From: Roseococcus microcysteis
GTDB taxonomy: Bacteria; Pseudomonadota; Alphaproteobacteria; Acetobacterales; Acetobacteraceae
Assembly: GCF_014764365.1 (NCBI RefSeq)
Contig: NZ_CP061718.1
Span: forward strand, 3,984,501-4,048,500
Direction: 5' to 3'
Length of the DNA: 64,000 nt
Shown: piece after piece, positions 17,120 to 27,269 of the stretch
Position numbering within the stretch: the stretch's first letter is position 1
Layout of the letters: every line of letters begins with the position of its first letter
Notes under the pieces: generated by a model
What the model was told of the DNA's origin: nothing
Databases searched by the model: none
What the model saw: only the letters and a program-made list of their open reading frames with translations
Translations under genes and position numbers: made by a program

Positions 17120-17758
17120 TCAGGGCAGCCCGTTGCGGATATGCGCGCGGAAGCCGGGGCTTTCCGCCAGGCGCTCCAGCCAGGCGTCCAGGGCGGGGGT
17201 GGGCGCCTCGCTGCCATCCTTCACCACGGCCCAGCGGTGCACGGCCATGCCGCAGGCCATGTCGGCGAGCGTGAGGGTGGCGCCCGCCAGGTAGGGCCCG
17301 CCGCGCGCCAGTGCCTGCTCCAGCACGCCCATGCGGTGCGCGTATTCCGCGCGCCCCAAGGCCGCCATGCCAGGCCCGTTCCAGGGCGCGAGGTTCAGCA
17401 CGCCGCCGAGATAACCCAGGCGCATGGGCAGCGTCATCTCATAGGCCACCCAGTCCATCCAGGCCTCGACCTCGGCCCGCGCGGCGGGCTCGGCGGGCAG
17501 CAGGTCGTGGCGCGCCCGCGTGGCGGCGAGGTGGCGCATGATGACGTGGGATTCGCGCAGCACCGCATCGCCATCCACCAGCACCGGCACCGTGCCCAGC
17601 GGGTTCAGCGCCAGGAACTCCGGCACCTGCATGCTGCGATGGCCGCGGCCCCAATCCTCCTGGGTGAAAGGTTCGCCCAGCTCCTCCAGCATCCAGAGCA
17701 CCTTGCGGACATTGAAGGCGTCCTTGCGGCCGAGCAGGCGGAGCGGGGCAGGGGGCAT
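17120..17758 (-). CDS. Glutathione S-transferase family protein
   Basis: 212 residues, typical cytosolic GST length, ATG at 17758. Seen: a thioredoxin-like N-terminal domain (LRLLGRKDAFNVRKVLWMLEELG) with the cis-Pro/ligand motif NPLGTVPVLVDGDAVLRESHVI near residues 51-72, followed by an all-helical domain with LTLADMACGMAVHRW. Nearest types are beta/theta-like GSTs with an N-terminal Ser/Asn activator. Four bases separate its stop from the convergent ChaN-type gene. Substrate unknown. Confidence 0.9.
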   Translation of the reverse strand: MPPAPLRLLGRKDAFNVRKVLWMLEELGEPFTQEDWGRGHRSMQVPEFLALNPLGTVPVLVDGDAVLRESHVIMRHLAATRARHDLLPAEPAARAEVEAWMDWVAYEMTLPMRLGYLGGVLNLAPWNGPGMAALGRAEYAHRMGVLEQALARGGPYLAGATLTLADMACGMAVHRWAVVKDGSEAPTPALDAWLERLAESPGFRAHIRNGLP

Positions 17759-17845
17759 GGGGCGGTTCCTCGTCTGGCGCGCGGGCAGAGTGGCGCGCCA
17801 TGGCACCGCTGGCCAGATGGGGCGGGGCGGGGATAGACAGGCGCC

Positions 17846-18871
17846 ATGCAGGAACCGCTCGGCACCTTCGAACGCTGGCTCAGCCTCTGGGTCGCGCTGT
17901 GCATCGGCGCCGGCATCGGGCTGGGCGCGCTGGCACCTGGCCTGTTCCAGGCGCTGGCGGCGCTGGAATATGCGCGGGTGAACCTGGTCGTCGCCGTGCT
18001 GATCTGGGTGATGATCTACCCGATGATGGTGGCGGTGGACTTCTCCTCCCTGCGCCACATCGGCGACAAGCCCAAGGGCCTGGTCATCACGCTGGTGGTG
18101 AACTGGCTGGTGAAGCCCTTCACCATGGCCGCGCTCGGCGTGCTGTTCTTCGAGGTGGTCTTCGCCGACCTGATCGCGCCCGCCGACGCGCAGCAATACC
18201 TGGCCGGCGTCATCCTGCTGGGCGCCGCGCCCTGCACCGCCATGGTCTTCGTCTGGAGCCAGCTGGTGCGGGGCGACCCCACCTACACGCTGGTGCAGGT
18301 CTCGGTGAACGACGCGGTGATGGTGCTGGCCTTCGCGCCCATCGTGGCGCTGCTGCTGGGCGTCACCTCCATCCCGGTGCCGTGGGAGACGCTGCTGCTC
18401 TCGGTGCTGCTCTATGTCGTGGTGCCGCTGGCCGCGGGCATCGCGACGCGCGCGGCGCTGCGGGAGGCGGCGGCGGTGGAGGCCTTCACCGCGCGGCTGA
18501 AGCCCGCCGGGGTGCTGGGACTGCTGGCCACCGTCGTGCTGCTCTTCGGCTTCCAGGGCGGCGTGATCCTGGCGCAGCCGCTCGTCATCCTGCTGATCGC
18601 GGTGCCGCTGCTGCTGCAATCCTATGGCATCTTCGCCCTGGCCTATGTCTGGGCGTATCTCTGGCGGGTGCCCTTCCGCGTCGCGGCGCCCTGCGCGCTG
18701 ATCGGCACGTCGAACTTCTTCGAACTTGCGGTGGCGGTGGCCATCAGCCTCTTCGGGCTGAACAGCGGCGCGGCGCTGGCCACCGTGGTGGGCGTGCTGG
18801 TGGAGGTGCCGGTGATGCTCTCCCTCGTCGCCATCGCCAACCGCACGCGGGACCGTTTCCCAGCCGGTTGA
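17846..18871 (+). CDS. ACR3-family arsenite efflux carrier
   Basis: 341-residue inner-membrane carrier with about ten helices; exports arsenite (some members antimonite) using the proton gradient. Seen: the conserved Cys in [15 protein letters not shown] (helix 4) and the essential Glu in [16 protein letters not shown] (helix 9), both diagnostic of ACR3, plus the opening [21 protein letters not shown] 17846. It stands alone: no arsR, arsC or arsH is within the window, which is unusual, so control may lie elsewhere. The gene ends 58 bp before the next Bug gene. Confidence 0.93.
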   Translation: MQEPLGTFERWLSLWVALCIGAGIGLGALAPGLFQALAALEYARVNLVVAVLIWVMIYPMMVAVDFSSLRHIGDKPKGLVITLVVNWLVKPFTMAALGVLFFEVVFADLIAPADAQQYLAGVILLGAAPCTAMVFVWSQLVRGDPTYTLVQVSVNDAVMVLAFAPIVALLLGVTSIPVPWETLLLSVLLYVVVPLAAGIATRAALREAAAVEAFTARLKPAGVLGLLATVVLLFGFQGGVILAQPLVILLIAVPLLLQSYGIFALAYVWAYLWRVPFRVAAPCALIGTSNFFELAVAVAISLFGLNSGAALATVVGVLVEVPVMLSLVAIANRTRDRFPAG

Positions 18872-18929
18872 GCCGGCGGCGCAACTCGGGCACAACCGGG
18901 GCAAGGACACCGAACGGGGAGGAACCAAG

Positions 18930-19904
18930 ATGACCACATCCACACGTCGGCTGCTGCTGGCGGGCGGGGCCACGCTGCTGGCCGCCCCCGCGCTGCGCGC
19001 GCAATCCGCCTGGCCCTCGGGGCCCATCCGCATCATCGCACCCTTTCCGCCGGGCGGCAGCACGGATGCGCTGTCGCGGCTGCTGCAACAGCCGCTGTCG
19101 CAGGCACTGGGCGTGCCCGTCATCGTGGAGAACCGCGCCGGCGCCTCGGGCTCGCTCGGCACCGCCGCCGTGGCGCGCAGCGCGCCCGACGGCAACACCT
19201 GGGTGCTGGTCTTCGACACCCACGCCGTGAACCCTGCGCTGATCCCGAACATGGGCTTCGACACCGAGCGCGACCTGACGCCGCTGCTGCTGTTCGGCAC
19301 GGCGCCCATGGTGCTGACGGCCCATTCCACGCGGCCCTACAAGGACTGGGCGGCGATGGCCGCGGCGGCGCGCGCGCGGCCCGACACGCTGACCTATGGC
19401 ACCATCGGCAATGGCTCGCTCGCGCATCTGACCATGGCGCTGGTGGGGCGTACCACGGGGCTGCAACTGGTGCATGTGCCCTATCGTGGTGGCGGCCCGC
19501 TGGCCGCGGCGGCGCTGGCGGGCGAGGTTGACCTGCCCATCGCGACCCGCCCGGCCATCGGCGTGCATGTGGACAGCGGCGTGCTGGTGCCGCTCGCGCA
19601 GACCAGCAACACACGCTCGCCCAGCATGCCCAACGTGCCGACCTTGGCCGAATGCGGGGTGCAGGGCATTGATGCGCGGGCCTTCTGGGGCTTCCTCGGC
19701 CCGGCCAATATGCCCGCGGCCATCAAGCAGCGGATGGAGGCGGAACTCCGCAAGGCGCTGGAGATCGAGACGGTCCGCACGCGCGTGACCAATCTCGGCA
19801 TTGACCTGGAGCCGCAGGGGGAGGAGGCGTTCCGCGAATTCCTCTCGCGCCAGATCCGCACCTGGGGCCAGGTGGTGCGCGAGAACAACATCCGGCCGGA
19901 CTGA
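18930..19904 (+). CDS. Bug/TctC-family periplasmic solute receptor
   Basis: 324 residues, ATG 18930 after GGGGAGGAACCAAG. Residues 1-25 are a signal peptide with an arginine pair (TRRLLLAGGATLLAAPALRA). The mature protein shows IRIIAPFPPGGSTDALSR (the Asp of this loop binds ligand carboxylates in the family), VIVENRAGASG, HVPYRGGGPLAAAALAG and a C-terminal WGQVVRENNIRPD. It is an orphan: no TctA/TctB permease genes are seen. It may share the transcript of the ACR3 gene, but a functional link is doubtful. Confidence 0.93.
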   Translation: MTTSTRRLLLAGGATLLAAPALRAQSAWPSGPIRIIAPFPPGGSTDALSRLLQQPLSQALGVPVIVENRAGASGSLGTAAVARSAPDGNTWVLVFDTHAVNPALIPNMGFDTERDLTPLLLFGTAPMVLTAHSTRPYKDWAAMAAAARARPDTLTYGTIGNGSLAHLTMALVGRTTGLQLVHVPYRGGGPLAAAALAGEVDLPIATRPAIGVHVDSGVLVPLAQTSNTRSPSMPNVPTLAECGVQGIDARAFWGFLGPANMPAAIKQRMEAELRKALEIETVRTRVTNLGIDLEPQGEEAFREFLSRQIRTWGQVVRENNIRPD

Positions 19905-19933
19905 CGGGGCGGCTTCCTGCGGGCGTGGGCTAG

Positions 19934-20809
19934 CTACTCCTTCACCGCGCCCGTCAGGCTGCTCACATAGTAGTCCACGAAGAAGGAATAGAAGATGGCG
20001 ACTGGCAGCGAGCCCAGCAGGCTGCCCGCCATCAGCGCGCCCCACTGATACACGTCGCCTGTCACCAGCTCCGTCAGGATGGCCACGGGAACGGTCTTGT
20101 TCTCGCTGCTCTGGATGAAGGCCAGCGCGTAGATGAACTCGTTCCAGGAGAGGGTGAAGCTGAAGATGCCGGCGCTGATCAGCCCCGGCACGGCCAGCGG
20201 CAGCGTGATCTTGGTCAGGATCTGCAGGCGCGTCGCGCCGTCTATCAGCGCGCATTCCTCCAGCTCATAGGGAATGGATTTGAAGTAGCCGATCAGCAGC
20301 CAGGTGCAGAAGGGCACGAGGAAGGTCGGGTAGACCAGGATCAGCGCCATCGGGCTGTCGAAGAGGCCGAGTTGCACCACCATCGTCGCCAGCGGGATGA
20401 AGAGGATGGAGGGCGGCACGAGATAGGCCAGGTAGATGGCCAGCCCCACATACTGGCTGCCACGGAAGCGCAGCCGCTGGATGGCATAGGCCGCCAGCGT
20501 GCTGGCAAAGAGCGAGAGGAAGGTGGCCCCCACCGAGACCAGCATCGTGGTCCAGAGCCAGGAGGGGTAGGAGGTCTCGAACAGCAGCTTGCGGATGTGG
20601 TCGAGCGTGGGCGAGGTGATCCAGAAGGGGTTGTGTGTCGCGAAGTCATACAGCTCGGCGTCCGGTTTGAAGGCCGTCACCGTCATCCAGTAGAAGGGGA
20701 AGAGCAGGATGAAGAGGAAGCAGCACAGCGGCACCCAGAGCGTGACGACGCGGCGCGCGCGGCTGTCCCACTGCATGGCTTCCGGTCCGTCGGAGGCAGC
20801 GTTGCTCAT
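19934..20809 (-). CDS. Sugar-type ABC transporter permease (MalG/UgpE-like)
   Basis: 291-residue inner-membrane permease of the CUT1 class with six helices. Seen: the cytoplasmic coupling motif EECALIDGATRLQILTKITLPLAVPGL (EAA loop) near residues 185-210, and an N-terminal helix after a short polar leader. Last gene of a four-gene transporter set read from 24258; it starts 12 bases after the MalF-like permease stop. It pairs with that permease to form the channel. Confidence 0.93.
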   Translation of the reverse strand: MSNAASDGPEAMQWDSRARRVVTLWVPLCCFLFILLFPFYWMTVTAFKPDAELYDFATHNPFWITSPTLDHIRKLLFETSYPSWLWTTMLVSVGATFLSLFASTLAAYAIQRLRFRGSQYVGLAIYLAYLVPPSILFIPLATMVVQLGLFDSPMALILVYPTFLVPFCTWLLIGYFKSIPYELEECALIDGATRLQILTKITLPLAVPGLISAGIFSFTLSWNEFIYALAFIQSSENKTVPVAILTELVTGDVYQWGALMAGSLLGSLPVAIFYSFFVDYYVSSLTGAVKE

Positions 20810-20821
20810 GGCTGGGTCCTC

Positions 20822-21787
20822 TCAGTCATTGCCTTCGCCCTGCTGCCACTTGCGCCGCGCCAGCGCGAAGTAGCTGAACAGGGTGGCGAAGACGAGGAAG
20901 GGGATCATGGAGACGGCGATGGCGGCACCTTCCGCCAGCTCGCCGCCCGGGATGCCGCGCTGGAAGGCAAGCGTGGCCAGCAGATGCGTCGAGTTCACCG
21001 GGCCGCCGCGCGTGATGGCGTAGACCAGCTGAAAATCCGTGAAGGTGAAGATGATGCTGAAGGTCATCACGATGGCGAGGATGGGCAGCAGCATCGGGAA
21101 GGTGATGTAGCGGAAGCGCTGCCAGGGCGAGGCGCCGTCGAGCAGCGCGGCCTCATAGAGCGAGGGCGAGATGGTCTGCAGCCCCGCCAGCAGCGAGATC
21201 GCCACGAAGGGAATCCCGCGCCAGATATTGGCCACGATCAGCGAAAAGCGCGCCGGCCATTCGCTGCCGATGAAATCTATGTTGGTGGTCCGCAGCCCCA
21301 GCTCGATGAACACCCAGGAGATGATGCTGAACTGCGGGTCATACATCCACCAGAAGGCGATGGCCGAGAGCACCGTGGGCACGATCCAGGGCAGCAGGAT
21401 GATGGCGCGGAAGAAGGATTTGAAGGGCAGGTACTGGTTCAGCAGCAGCGCCAGCCACAGCCCCAGCGCGAACTTCCCGACCGTCGCCAGCGCCGTGTAG
21501 AAGACGCTGAAGAACACCGCGTTCCAGAAGATGGGGTCGGTGAAGAGGTATTCGAAATTCTCGAAGCCCACGAACTGCCCGCGCCTTCCGATGGTGCCAT
21601 CGGTGAAGGCGAGCCAGATGCCCAGGCCCAGCGGATAGGTGAGGAAGACGCCGAGCAGCCCCACCGTCGGCAGCAGGCAGGCGATGATGAGAAAGGTCTT
21701 GCTGTCGAACAGCCGGCCAAGCGCGGTGGGTTGCCGCCGCGTGCGGGACCAGTGCTGCGCCCTTTCGGCGGGAAGGGTGGTGTCCAT
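20822..21787 (-). CDS. Sugar-type ABC transporter permease (MalF/UgpA-like)
   Basis: 321 residues from ATG 21787 (an upstream alternative adds 14 polar residues). Inner-membrane permease with about six helices. Seen: CLLPTVGLLGVFLTYPLGLGIWLAFTD as first helix, and the EAA loop YEAALLDGASPWQRFRYITFPMLLPIL. It lies between the solute receptor gene (65-bp gap) and the second permease. Substrate likely a sugar, polyol or glycerophospho-compound by class. Confidence 0.92.
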   Translation of the reverse strand: MDTTLPAERAQHWSRTRRQPTALGRLFDSKTFLIIACLLPTVGLLGVFLTYPLGLGIWLAFTDGTIGRRGQFVGFENFEYLFTDPIFWNAVFFSVFYTALATVGKFALGLWLALLLNQYLPFKSFFRAIILLPWIVPTVLSAIAFWWMYDPQFSIISWVFIELGLRTTNIDFIGSEWPARFSLIVANIWRGIPFVAISLLAGLQTISPSLYEAALLDGASPWQRFRYITFPMLLPILAIVMTFSIIFTFTDFQLVYAITRGGPVNSTHLLATLAFQRGIPGGELAEGAAIAVSMIPFLVFATLFSYFALARRKWQQGEGND

Positions 21788-21852
21788 GGCGCGGGCACTC
21801 CGGCTGGGGGTCCGCGCAGTGGGGCGCACCGCGCGGATGTTTCAGGGTGGCG

Positions 21853-23181
21853 TCAGCGCCGGCGGAAGAAGCGCGTCGCGCGGCGTTCGGCCTCGCGCGC
21901 GGCGGCCTGCGGCGTGGCCTGGCCGGAGGCGACGGAGGCGCACATCTGCACCATCACATAATCCGCGTTCGCGGCGGCCGAACCCTCGGTGATGGGCCCG
22001 CTGTAGCCATTGTAGAAGGCGGTATCCATCACGTCGCGGAAGATGCTGACCTTGGGGTCGCTCGCCCACACCGCACTGGTGTTGTAGGCGTTGAGCGGCT
22101 GCGACCAGTAGCCGAGGTTCGCCTGCAGCCAGGGGTCGTACTGCTCGCTCTCCATCAGGAAGGCCAGCAGCGCCTTGGACGCGTTGGGGAAGCGGCTGTG
22201 GCGGAACACCATGGCGTTCAGCGTCAGCCCCGCCATGGGCGAGGTCTCGGCGATGCCCTTCGGCAGCAGCGAATGCTCCGTGTCGTCGGCGATGGGGCGC
22301 GTGGCCGGATCGTTCTTCAGCGCGAAGTAGAGCGAGACGCCGTTCGCCGTCAGGAACAGCTCATTCGACGCATAGGCGCGGTTGTTGCTGATGTCGCCCC
22401 AGGCCAGCGTGCCAGGCACGAAGGTGGCGTAGAGCTCCTTCAGGTATTCCAGCGCCTGGAGCGTCTGCGGGCTGTTGATGCCCACGCTGCCATCATCATT
22501 CACCAGCCGCCCGCCGAAGGACCAGACGAGCCAGTTGGCGAAGCCATTGCCATCGCCCACCGCATTGCCCAGCGCGAAGCCCGCGGGCTTGTTGATGCGG
22601 CGAAGCTGCTGGCAGAGGCGCAGATAGCTGGCATGGTCATCCGGGATGGACTGGAAACCCGCCTCGTTCACCGCGGATTTCCGCCACACCAGCGGCCCGC
22701 CCGAGGCGCCGAAGGGAAGCGCGAGCCAGTTGTTGCTGCCATGCCGCTTGCCATAGCGCTCGGCCAGCCGCTTCCAGCCGCCATACTTCGCGCCCAGATA
22801 TTCCGCGACATCCGTCACCTCCACCACCTTGTCGGCGTAGACGTGCGGCGCCTCGTTGAAGCCGATGATGACGTCGGGGCCGGCACCCGTGTTGGCGGTG
22901 ACGGCGGTCTGCTGGTTGATGTCCTCCCAGCCCACGAAGTCCACGCGCACCTGCACGCCCGTCGCTTGCGCGAAGCGCGCGCAATTGGCGCGGAACACCT
23001 CCTCGTCGGGCTGCACGAAGCGCACGGGGCGCAGCACGCGCAGCGTGGCCCCGTTCTCCACGCGGAAATTGGGGGTGGCCACCTGCGCCGCCTGGATCTG
23101 CGCCGAGGCCTGCGCGCCCACCAGGCTCGCCGCGCCGCCGAGGCCGAGGGTTCGGCGGGTGATGCTGAATTGCGTTGGCAT
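21853..23181 (-). CDS. Extracellular sugar-binding protein of a CUT1 ABC transporter
   Basis: 442-residue periplasmic receptor. The N-terminus ITRRTLGLGGAASLVGAQASAQ resembles a twin-arginine signal. The body has the SBP_bac_1 layout: DFVGWEDINQQTAVTANTGAGPDVIIGF near residues 85-115 and a long C-terminal lobe. ATG at 23181. Placed between the ATPase gene (30-bp gap) and the two permeases, so it is the receptor of this transporter. Ligand not recognisable. Confidence 0.92.
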   Translation of the reverse strand: MPTQFSITRRTLGLGGAASLVGAQASAQIQAAQVATPNFRVENGATLRVLRPVRFVQPDEEVFRANCARFAQATGVQVRVDFVGWEDINQQTAVTANTGAGPDVIIGFNEAPHVYADKVVEVTDVAEYLGAKYGGWKRLAERYGKRHGSNNWLALPFGASGGPLVWRKSAVNEAGFQSIPDDHASYLRLCQQLRRINKPAGFALGNAVGDGNGFANWLVWSFGGRLVNDDGSVGINSPQTLQALEYLKELYATFVPGTLAWGDISNNRAYASNELFLTANGVSLYFALKNDPATRPIADDTEHSLLPKGIAETSPMAGLTLNAMVFRHSRFPNASKALLAFLMESEQYDPWLQANLGYWSQPLNAYNTSAVWASDPKVSIFRDVMDTAFYNGYSGPITEGSAAANADYVMVQMCASVASGQATPQAAAREAERRATRFFRRR

Positions 23182-23211
23182 TGTTTCCGTTCCTCCCAGT
23201 TATGACGGGCG

Positions 23212-24258
<1,047 letters not shown>

Positions 24259-24490
24259 CAGTGTGCGGCCACGACTTCGGGCGCGCGCGCTCCTGCCTGT
24301 TTCGGCATGCCGCTTCCTCTTCCATTTCCTCGCCGCGGTCTTTGCCGCTGCGGCTACTTCACGTCCTTCGCCGAGGACTTGTCCAGTGGTGTTTTTCCGA
24401 AATGCGTGCTGCACCCGCGAAGCCGGCGGGGCATTGGCGCGCGGCGGAACCGGGTCCAGAACAGAAGAAACCGCATCACGGAGACGCAAG

Positions 24491-25216
24491 ATGACAGCAG
24501 AGATTCTCGCCCAGCTCGCCCCCACCGGCGTGCTGCGCGCCGGCATCAACATGAGCAACTTCCTGCTCGTCACCGGCCGCGGCCCGAACGGCGAGCCGGA
24601 TGGTGTCTCGCCCGGCATGGCGCGCGCCATCGCCGATCGCCTGGGCGTGCCGGTGCATTACGTGCCCTATCCCCGCCCCGGCGAACTGGCCGATGCGGCG
24701 GGGACCGGCGCCTGGGATATCGGCCTGATCGGCGCCGAGCCGCAGCGCGCGGAAAAGATCAGCTTCACCGCCGCCTATGCCGAGATCGAGGCCACCTACA
24801 TGGTCCCGCCCGGCTCGCCCATCACGGCGCTGGACCAGGTGGACCGTGCGGGCGTGCGCATCGCCGTCGCCGCGCGGGCCGCCTATGACCTCTGGCTGGA
24901 GCGCAACATCCAGCACGCCACGCTGGTGCGCGCGGAAGGCCTGGATGGCGCAATGGACCTCTATCTGCGCGAAGGGCTCGACGTGCTGGCCGGCCTGCGC
25001 CCGCGCCTGCTGACCGATGTGGAAAAGCAGCCCGGCGCGCGCATCCTGGAGGGCAAATTCACCGCCGTGCAGCAGGCCATCGGCACCGCGCGCGCGAACG
25101 AGGCGGCGGCGCGCTTCCTCGCGGAATTCGTGGAGGAAGCGAAGCGTTCGGGCCTGGTGGCCAGCCTCATCGCGAAGCACCAGGTGCGCGGGTTGTCGGT
25201 GGCGCCCGCCGCATAG
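24491..25216 (+). CDS. SBP_3-like (PBP fold) protein without signal peptide
   Basis: 241 residues, ATG 24491 after GGAGACGCAAG. The sequence follows amino-acid type solute receptors (LRAGINMSNFLLVTG, DGVSPGMARAIADRLGVPVHYVPY, AGTGAWDIGLIGAEPQRAEKISFTAAYAEIEATYMV), but it begins directly in the domain and has no signal peptide or lipobox. Either it stays in the cytoplasm as a sensor or enzyme (cyclohexadienyl-dehydratase-like proteins share this fold) or export is unusual. Followed after 72 bp by a ThDP enzyme gene in the same direction. Exact function unknown. Confidence 0.8.
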   Translation: MTAEILAQLAPTGVLRAGINMSNFLLVTGRGPNGEPDGVSPGMARAIADRLGVPVHYVPYPRPGELADAAGTGAWDIGLIGAEPQRAEKISFTAAYAEIEATYMVPPGSPITALDQVDRAGVRIAVAARAAYDLWLERNIQHATLVRAEGLDGAMDLYLREGLDVLAGLRPRLLTDVEKQPGARILEGKFTAVQQAIGTARANEAAARFLAEFVEEAKRSGLVASLIAKHQVRGLSVAPAA

Positions 25217-25288
25217 GCGCACGGGGGGTGGCGTCGGCGCCGCATCGTGACACCATCGGGCAAAAGAACCACCCGGAGGAGCCGCCGC

Positions 25289-26971
25289 ATGACCCACGAC
25301 ACCCCCTACACCGTCGCCGACATGGTGGCCGAATTCCTGGCGCGCATCGGCGTCACCACCGCCTTCGGCATCGTCTCCGTCCACAACATCCCGATGCTGG
25401 ACGCCATCGGCCGGCGCAACGCCATCCGCTACGTGATGTGCCGCGGCGAGATGGGCGGCGCGCACATGGCCGATGCCTATGCGCGCGTGACGGGCCATCT
25501 GGGCGTGCTCTTCACCAGCACCGGGCCTGGCATGGCCAACAGCATCGGCGGGCTGGTGGAGGCGCGGTTTGCGGGCTCCCCCGTGCTGCACATCACAGGC
25601 CAGACGCTCACGAAATTCCTCGACCGCGACACGGGCAGTGTGCACGACGTGCCGGGGCAGACCGCCATCCTGGAAGCGGCGGGCAAGGCCGCGTATCGCG
25701 TGCGCCACGCGAACCAGGCCTTCGGCACGCTGTGGCGCGCGGCGATGGAGGCGATGACGCCGCCGCGCGGCCCCGTCTCGGTGGAAATCCCCATTGATAT
25801 CCAGCGCGCCACCATCGCGCGGCCGGCGGCGCTGGACACGCTGGAACTGCCCGTGCCGCCGCCGCTGCCGCCCAGCGAGGCCGCGCTGGATGAGCTGGCG
25901 GACCGGCTCGCCTCCGCGAAGCGCCCCATGATCTGGCTCGGCAACGGCGCGCGCGAGGCGGGGGCGGGGGCCATGGCGCTGATCGAACTCGGCTTCGGCT
26001 GCGTGAATTCCTGGAATGGCCGCGGCATCGTGCCGGAGGACCACCCGATGACGCTGGGCGCCATGCACGGCAATGGCTCGCCCCGGGTGCAGGAATTCTA
26101 TGGCACGGTGGATGCGATGGTCGTGCTCGGCTCGCGGTTGCGCGGGCATGAGACGCAGGATGGTTCGCAGAAGCTGCCCGCCAACCTCATCCATGTGGAT
26201 GTGGACCCGGCCGCCGATGGCCGCACCTATCCCAACACCCTCTTCGTGCAGGGCGATGCGGAGTTGGTGGCGCAGGGCCTGGCGCGCCGCCTGAAGGGCC
26301 GCATGCAGACGGACCCGGCCTTCCCCGCCGACCTCGCGGAGACGAAGCGCCGCGCGGTGGAGGAATTCCTCGCCACCCTCGGCCCCTATCACGGCTTCTG
26401 CGAACAGCTGCGCGCCGTGATGCCGCGCGACGCGCTCTGGGTGCGCGACATCACCATGAGCAACACCACATGGGGCAACCGCGTCTTTCCCATCTATGGG
26501 CCGCGTGACGCGGTGCACCCGGTGGGGGCCGCCATCGGCCCCGGCCTGCCGCTGGGCATCGGCGCGGCCATGGGCGCGCAAGGCCGCAAGACGGTCGCCA
26601 TGGTGGGCGATGGCGGCTTCGCCATGAACATGAGCGAGCTCTGGACCGCCGTGCAGGAGCGCGCGCGCCTCTGCACCATCGTGATGAACGATCGCGGCTA
26701 TGGCGTGATCCGCGTGATCCAGGATGCGGTGGTGGATGGCCGCCGCTTCGGCGACGATCTGCTGGGGCCGGACCTCGGGCAACTCGCCGCCGTGGCCGGG
26801 CTGCCGCACTTCAAGGTCTCGCGCGCCGAGGATTTCGGTGCCGTGGTGGCGCAGGCGCTGGAGGTGGACGGGCCCACGCTGGTGGAGGTGGACATGGTGG
26901 CCATCGGGCCCTTCCCGCCCTATGCGCCCTACACCACCATGGGCAAGCACGCCGAACGCGCGCGTCGCTGA
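25289..26971 (+). CDS. Thiamine-diphosphate-dependent enzyme (acetolactate synthase-like)
   Basis: 560 residues from ATG 25289 (CCGGAGGAGCCGCCGC upstream). Three-domain ThDP enzyme: N-terminal Pyr domain with the cofactor-activating Glu in CRGEMGGAHMADAYARVTG and GVLFTSTGPG, a central domain (LGNGAREAGAGAMALIELG), and the PP domain with the metal motif VGDGGFAMNMSEL ending at the Asn of CTIVMND. It belongs to the acetolactate synthase/benzoylformate decarboxylase/oxalyl-CoA decarboxylase superfamily; no small regulatory subunit gene is adjacent, which argues against a housekeeping acetolactate synthase. Substrate unknown. Confidence 0.9.
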   Translation: MTHDTPYTVADMVAEFLARIGVTTAFGIVSVHNIPMLDAIGRRNAIRYVMCRGEMGGAHMADAYARVTGHLGVLFTSTGPGMANSIGGLVEARFAGSPVLHITGQTLTKFLDRDTGSVHDVPGQTAILEAAGKAAYRVRHANQAFGTLWRAAMEAMTPPRGPVSVEIPIDIQRATIARPAALDTLELPVPPPLPPSEAALDELADRLASAKRPMIWLGNGAREAGAGAMALIELGFGCVNSWNGRGIVPEDHPMTLGAMHGNGSPRVQEFYGTVDAMVVLGSRLRGHETQDGSQKLPANLIHVDVDPAADGRTYPNTLFVQGDAELVAQGLARRLKGRMQTDPAFPADLAETKRRAVEEFLATLGPYHGFCEQLRAVMPRDALWVRDITMSNTTWGNRVFPIYGPRDAVHPVGAAIGPGLPLGIGAAMGAQGRKTVAMVGDGGFAMNMSELWTAVQERARLCTIVMNDRGYGVIRVIQDAVVDGRRFGDDLLGPDLGQLAAVAGLPHFKVSRAEDFGAVVAQALEVDGPTLVEVDMVAIGPFPPYAPYTTMGKHAERARR

Positions 26972-26972
26972 A

Positions 26973-27269
26973 TCACTCCGTGTTGCGCGCCCGCTCCATC
27001 AGCCGCGCGATGCCCGTGATCTTCTCCAGCCCCATGTCCAGGGGCTGGCCGGTGCGCGGGTCGGGGTAGATCTTCAGGTAGGACTGCCCCGCCACCTTCT
27101 CCCACCGCCCCGAGGGCCGGCGCATCTGCAGATCCACGCCGGTGGATTTCAGCAGCATCCGCACCAGCGCCTCCTTCGGCGCGTCGGGCTTTGGCAGGCA
27201 GGGATAGGCGCCGATCATCTTCCAGCCATTGGCCAGCGCCCAGTCCGTGAGTTCCTGCTTCGTCATCAT
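26973..27269 (-). CDS. Small protein of unknown function
   Basis: 98 residues (97 from the second ATG at 27266). Basic, no membrane segment, no recognised domain; contains NGWKMIGAYPCLPKPDAPKEALVRMLLK and YLKIYPDPRTGQPLDMGLEKI. Its start overlaps the amidase stop in the string ATGATGA, so translation is coupled to the amidase. It ends one base from the convergent ThDP enzyme gene. The coupling suggests it works with the amidase, but nothing shows how. Confidence 0.75.
   Translation of the reverse strand: MMTKQELTDWALANGWKMIGAYPCLPKPDAPKEALVRMLLKSTGVDLQMRRPSGRWEKVAGQSYLKIYPDPRTGQPLDMGLEKITGIARLMERARNTE

Noticed and set aside
25289-26971. Acetolactate synthase large subunit (ilvB/ilvI)
   Set aside because: No ilvN/ilvH regulatory subunit or ilvC beside it; the motifs fit many ThDP enzymes, so only the superfamily is called.
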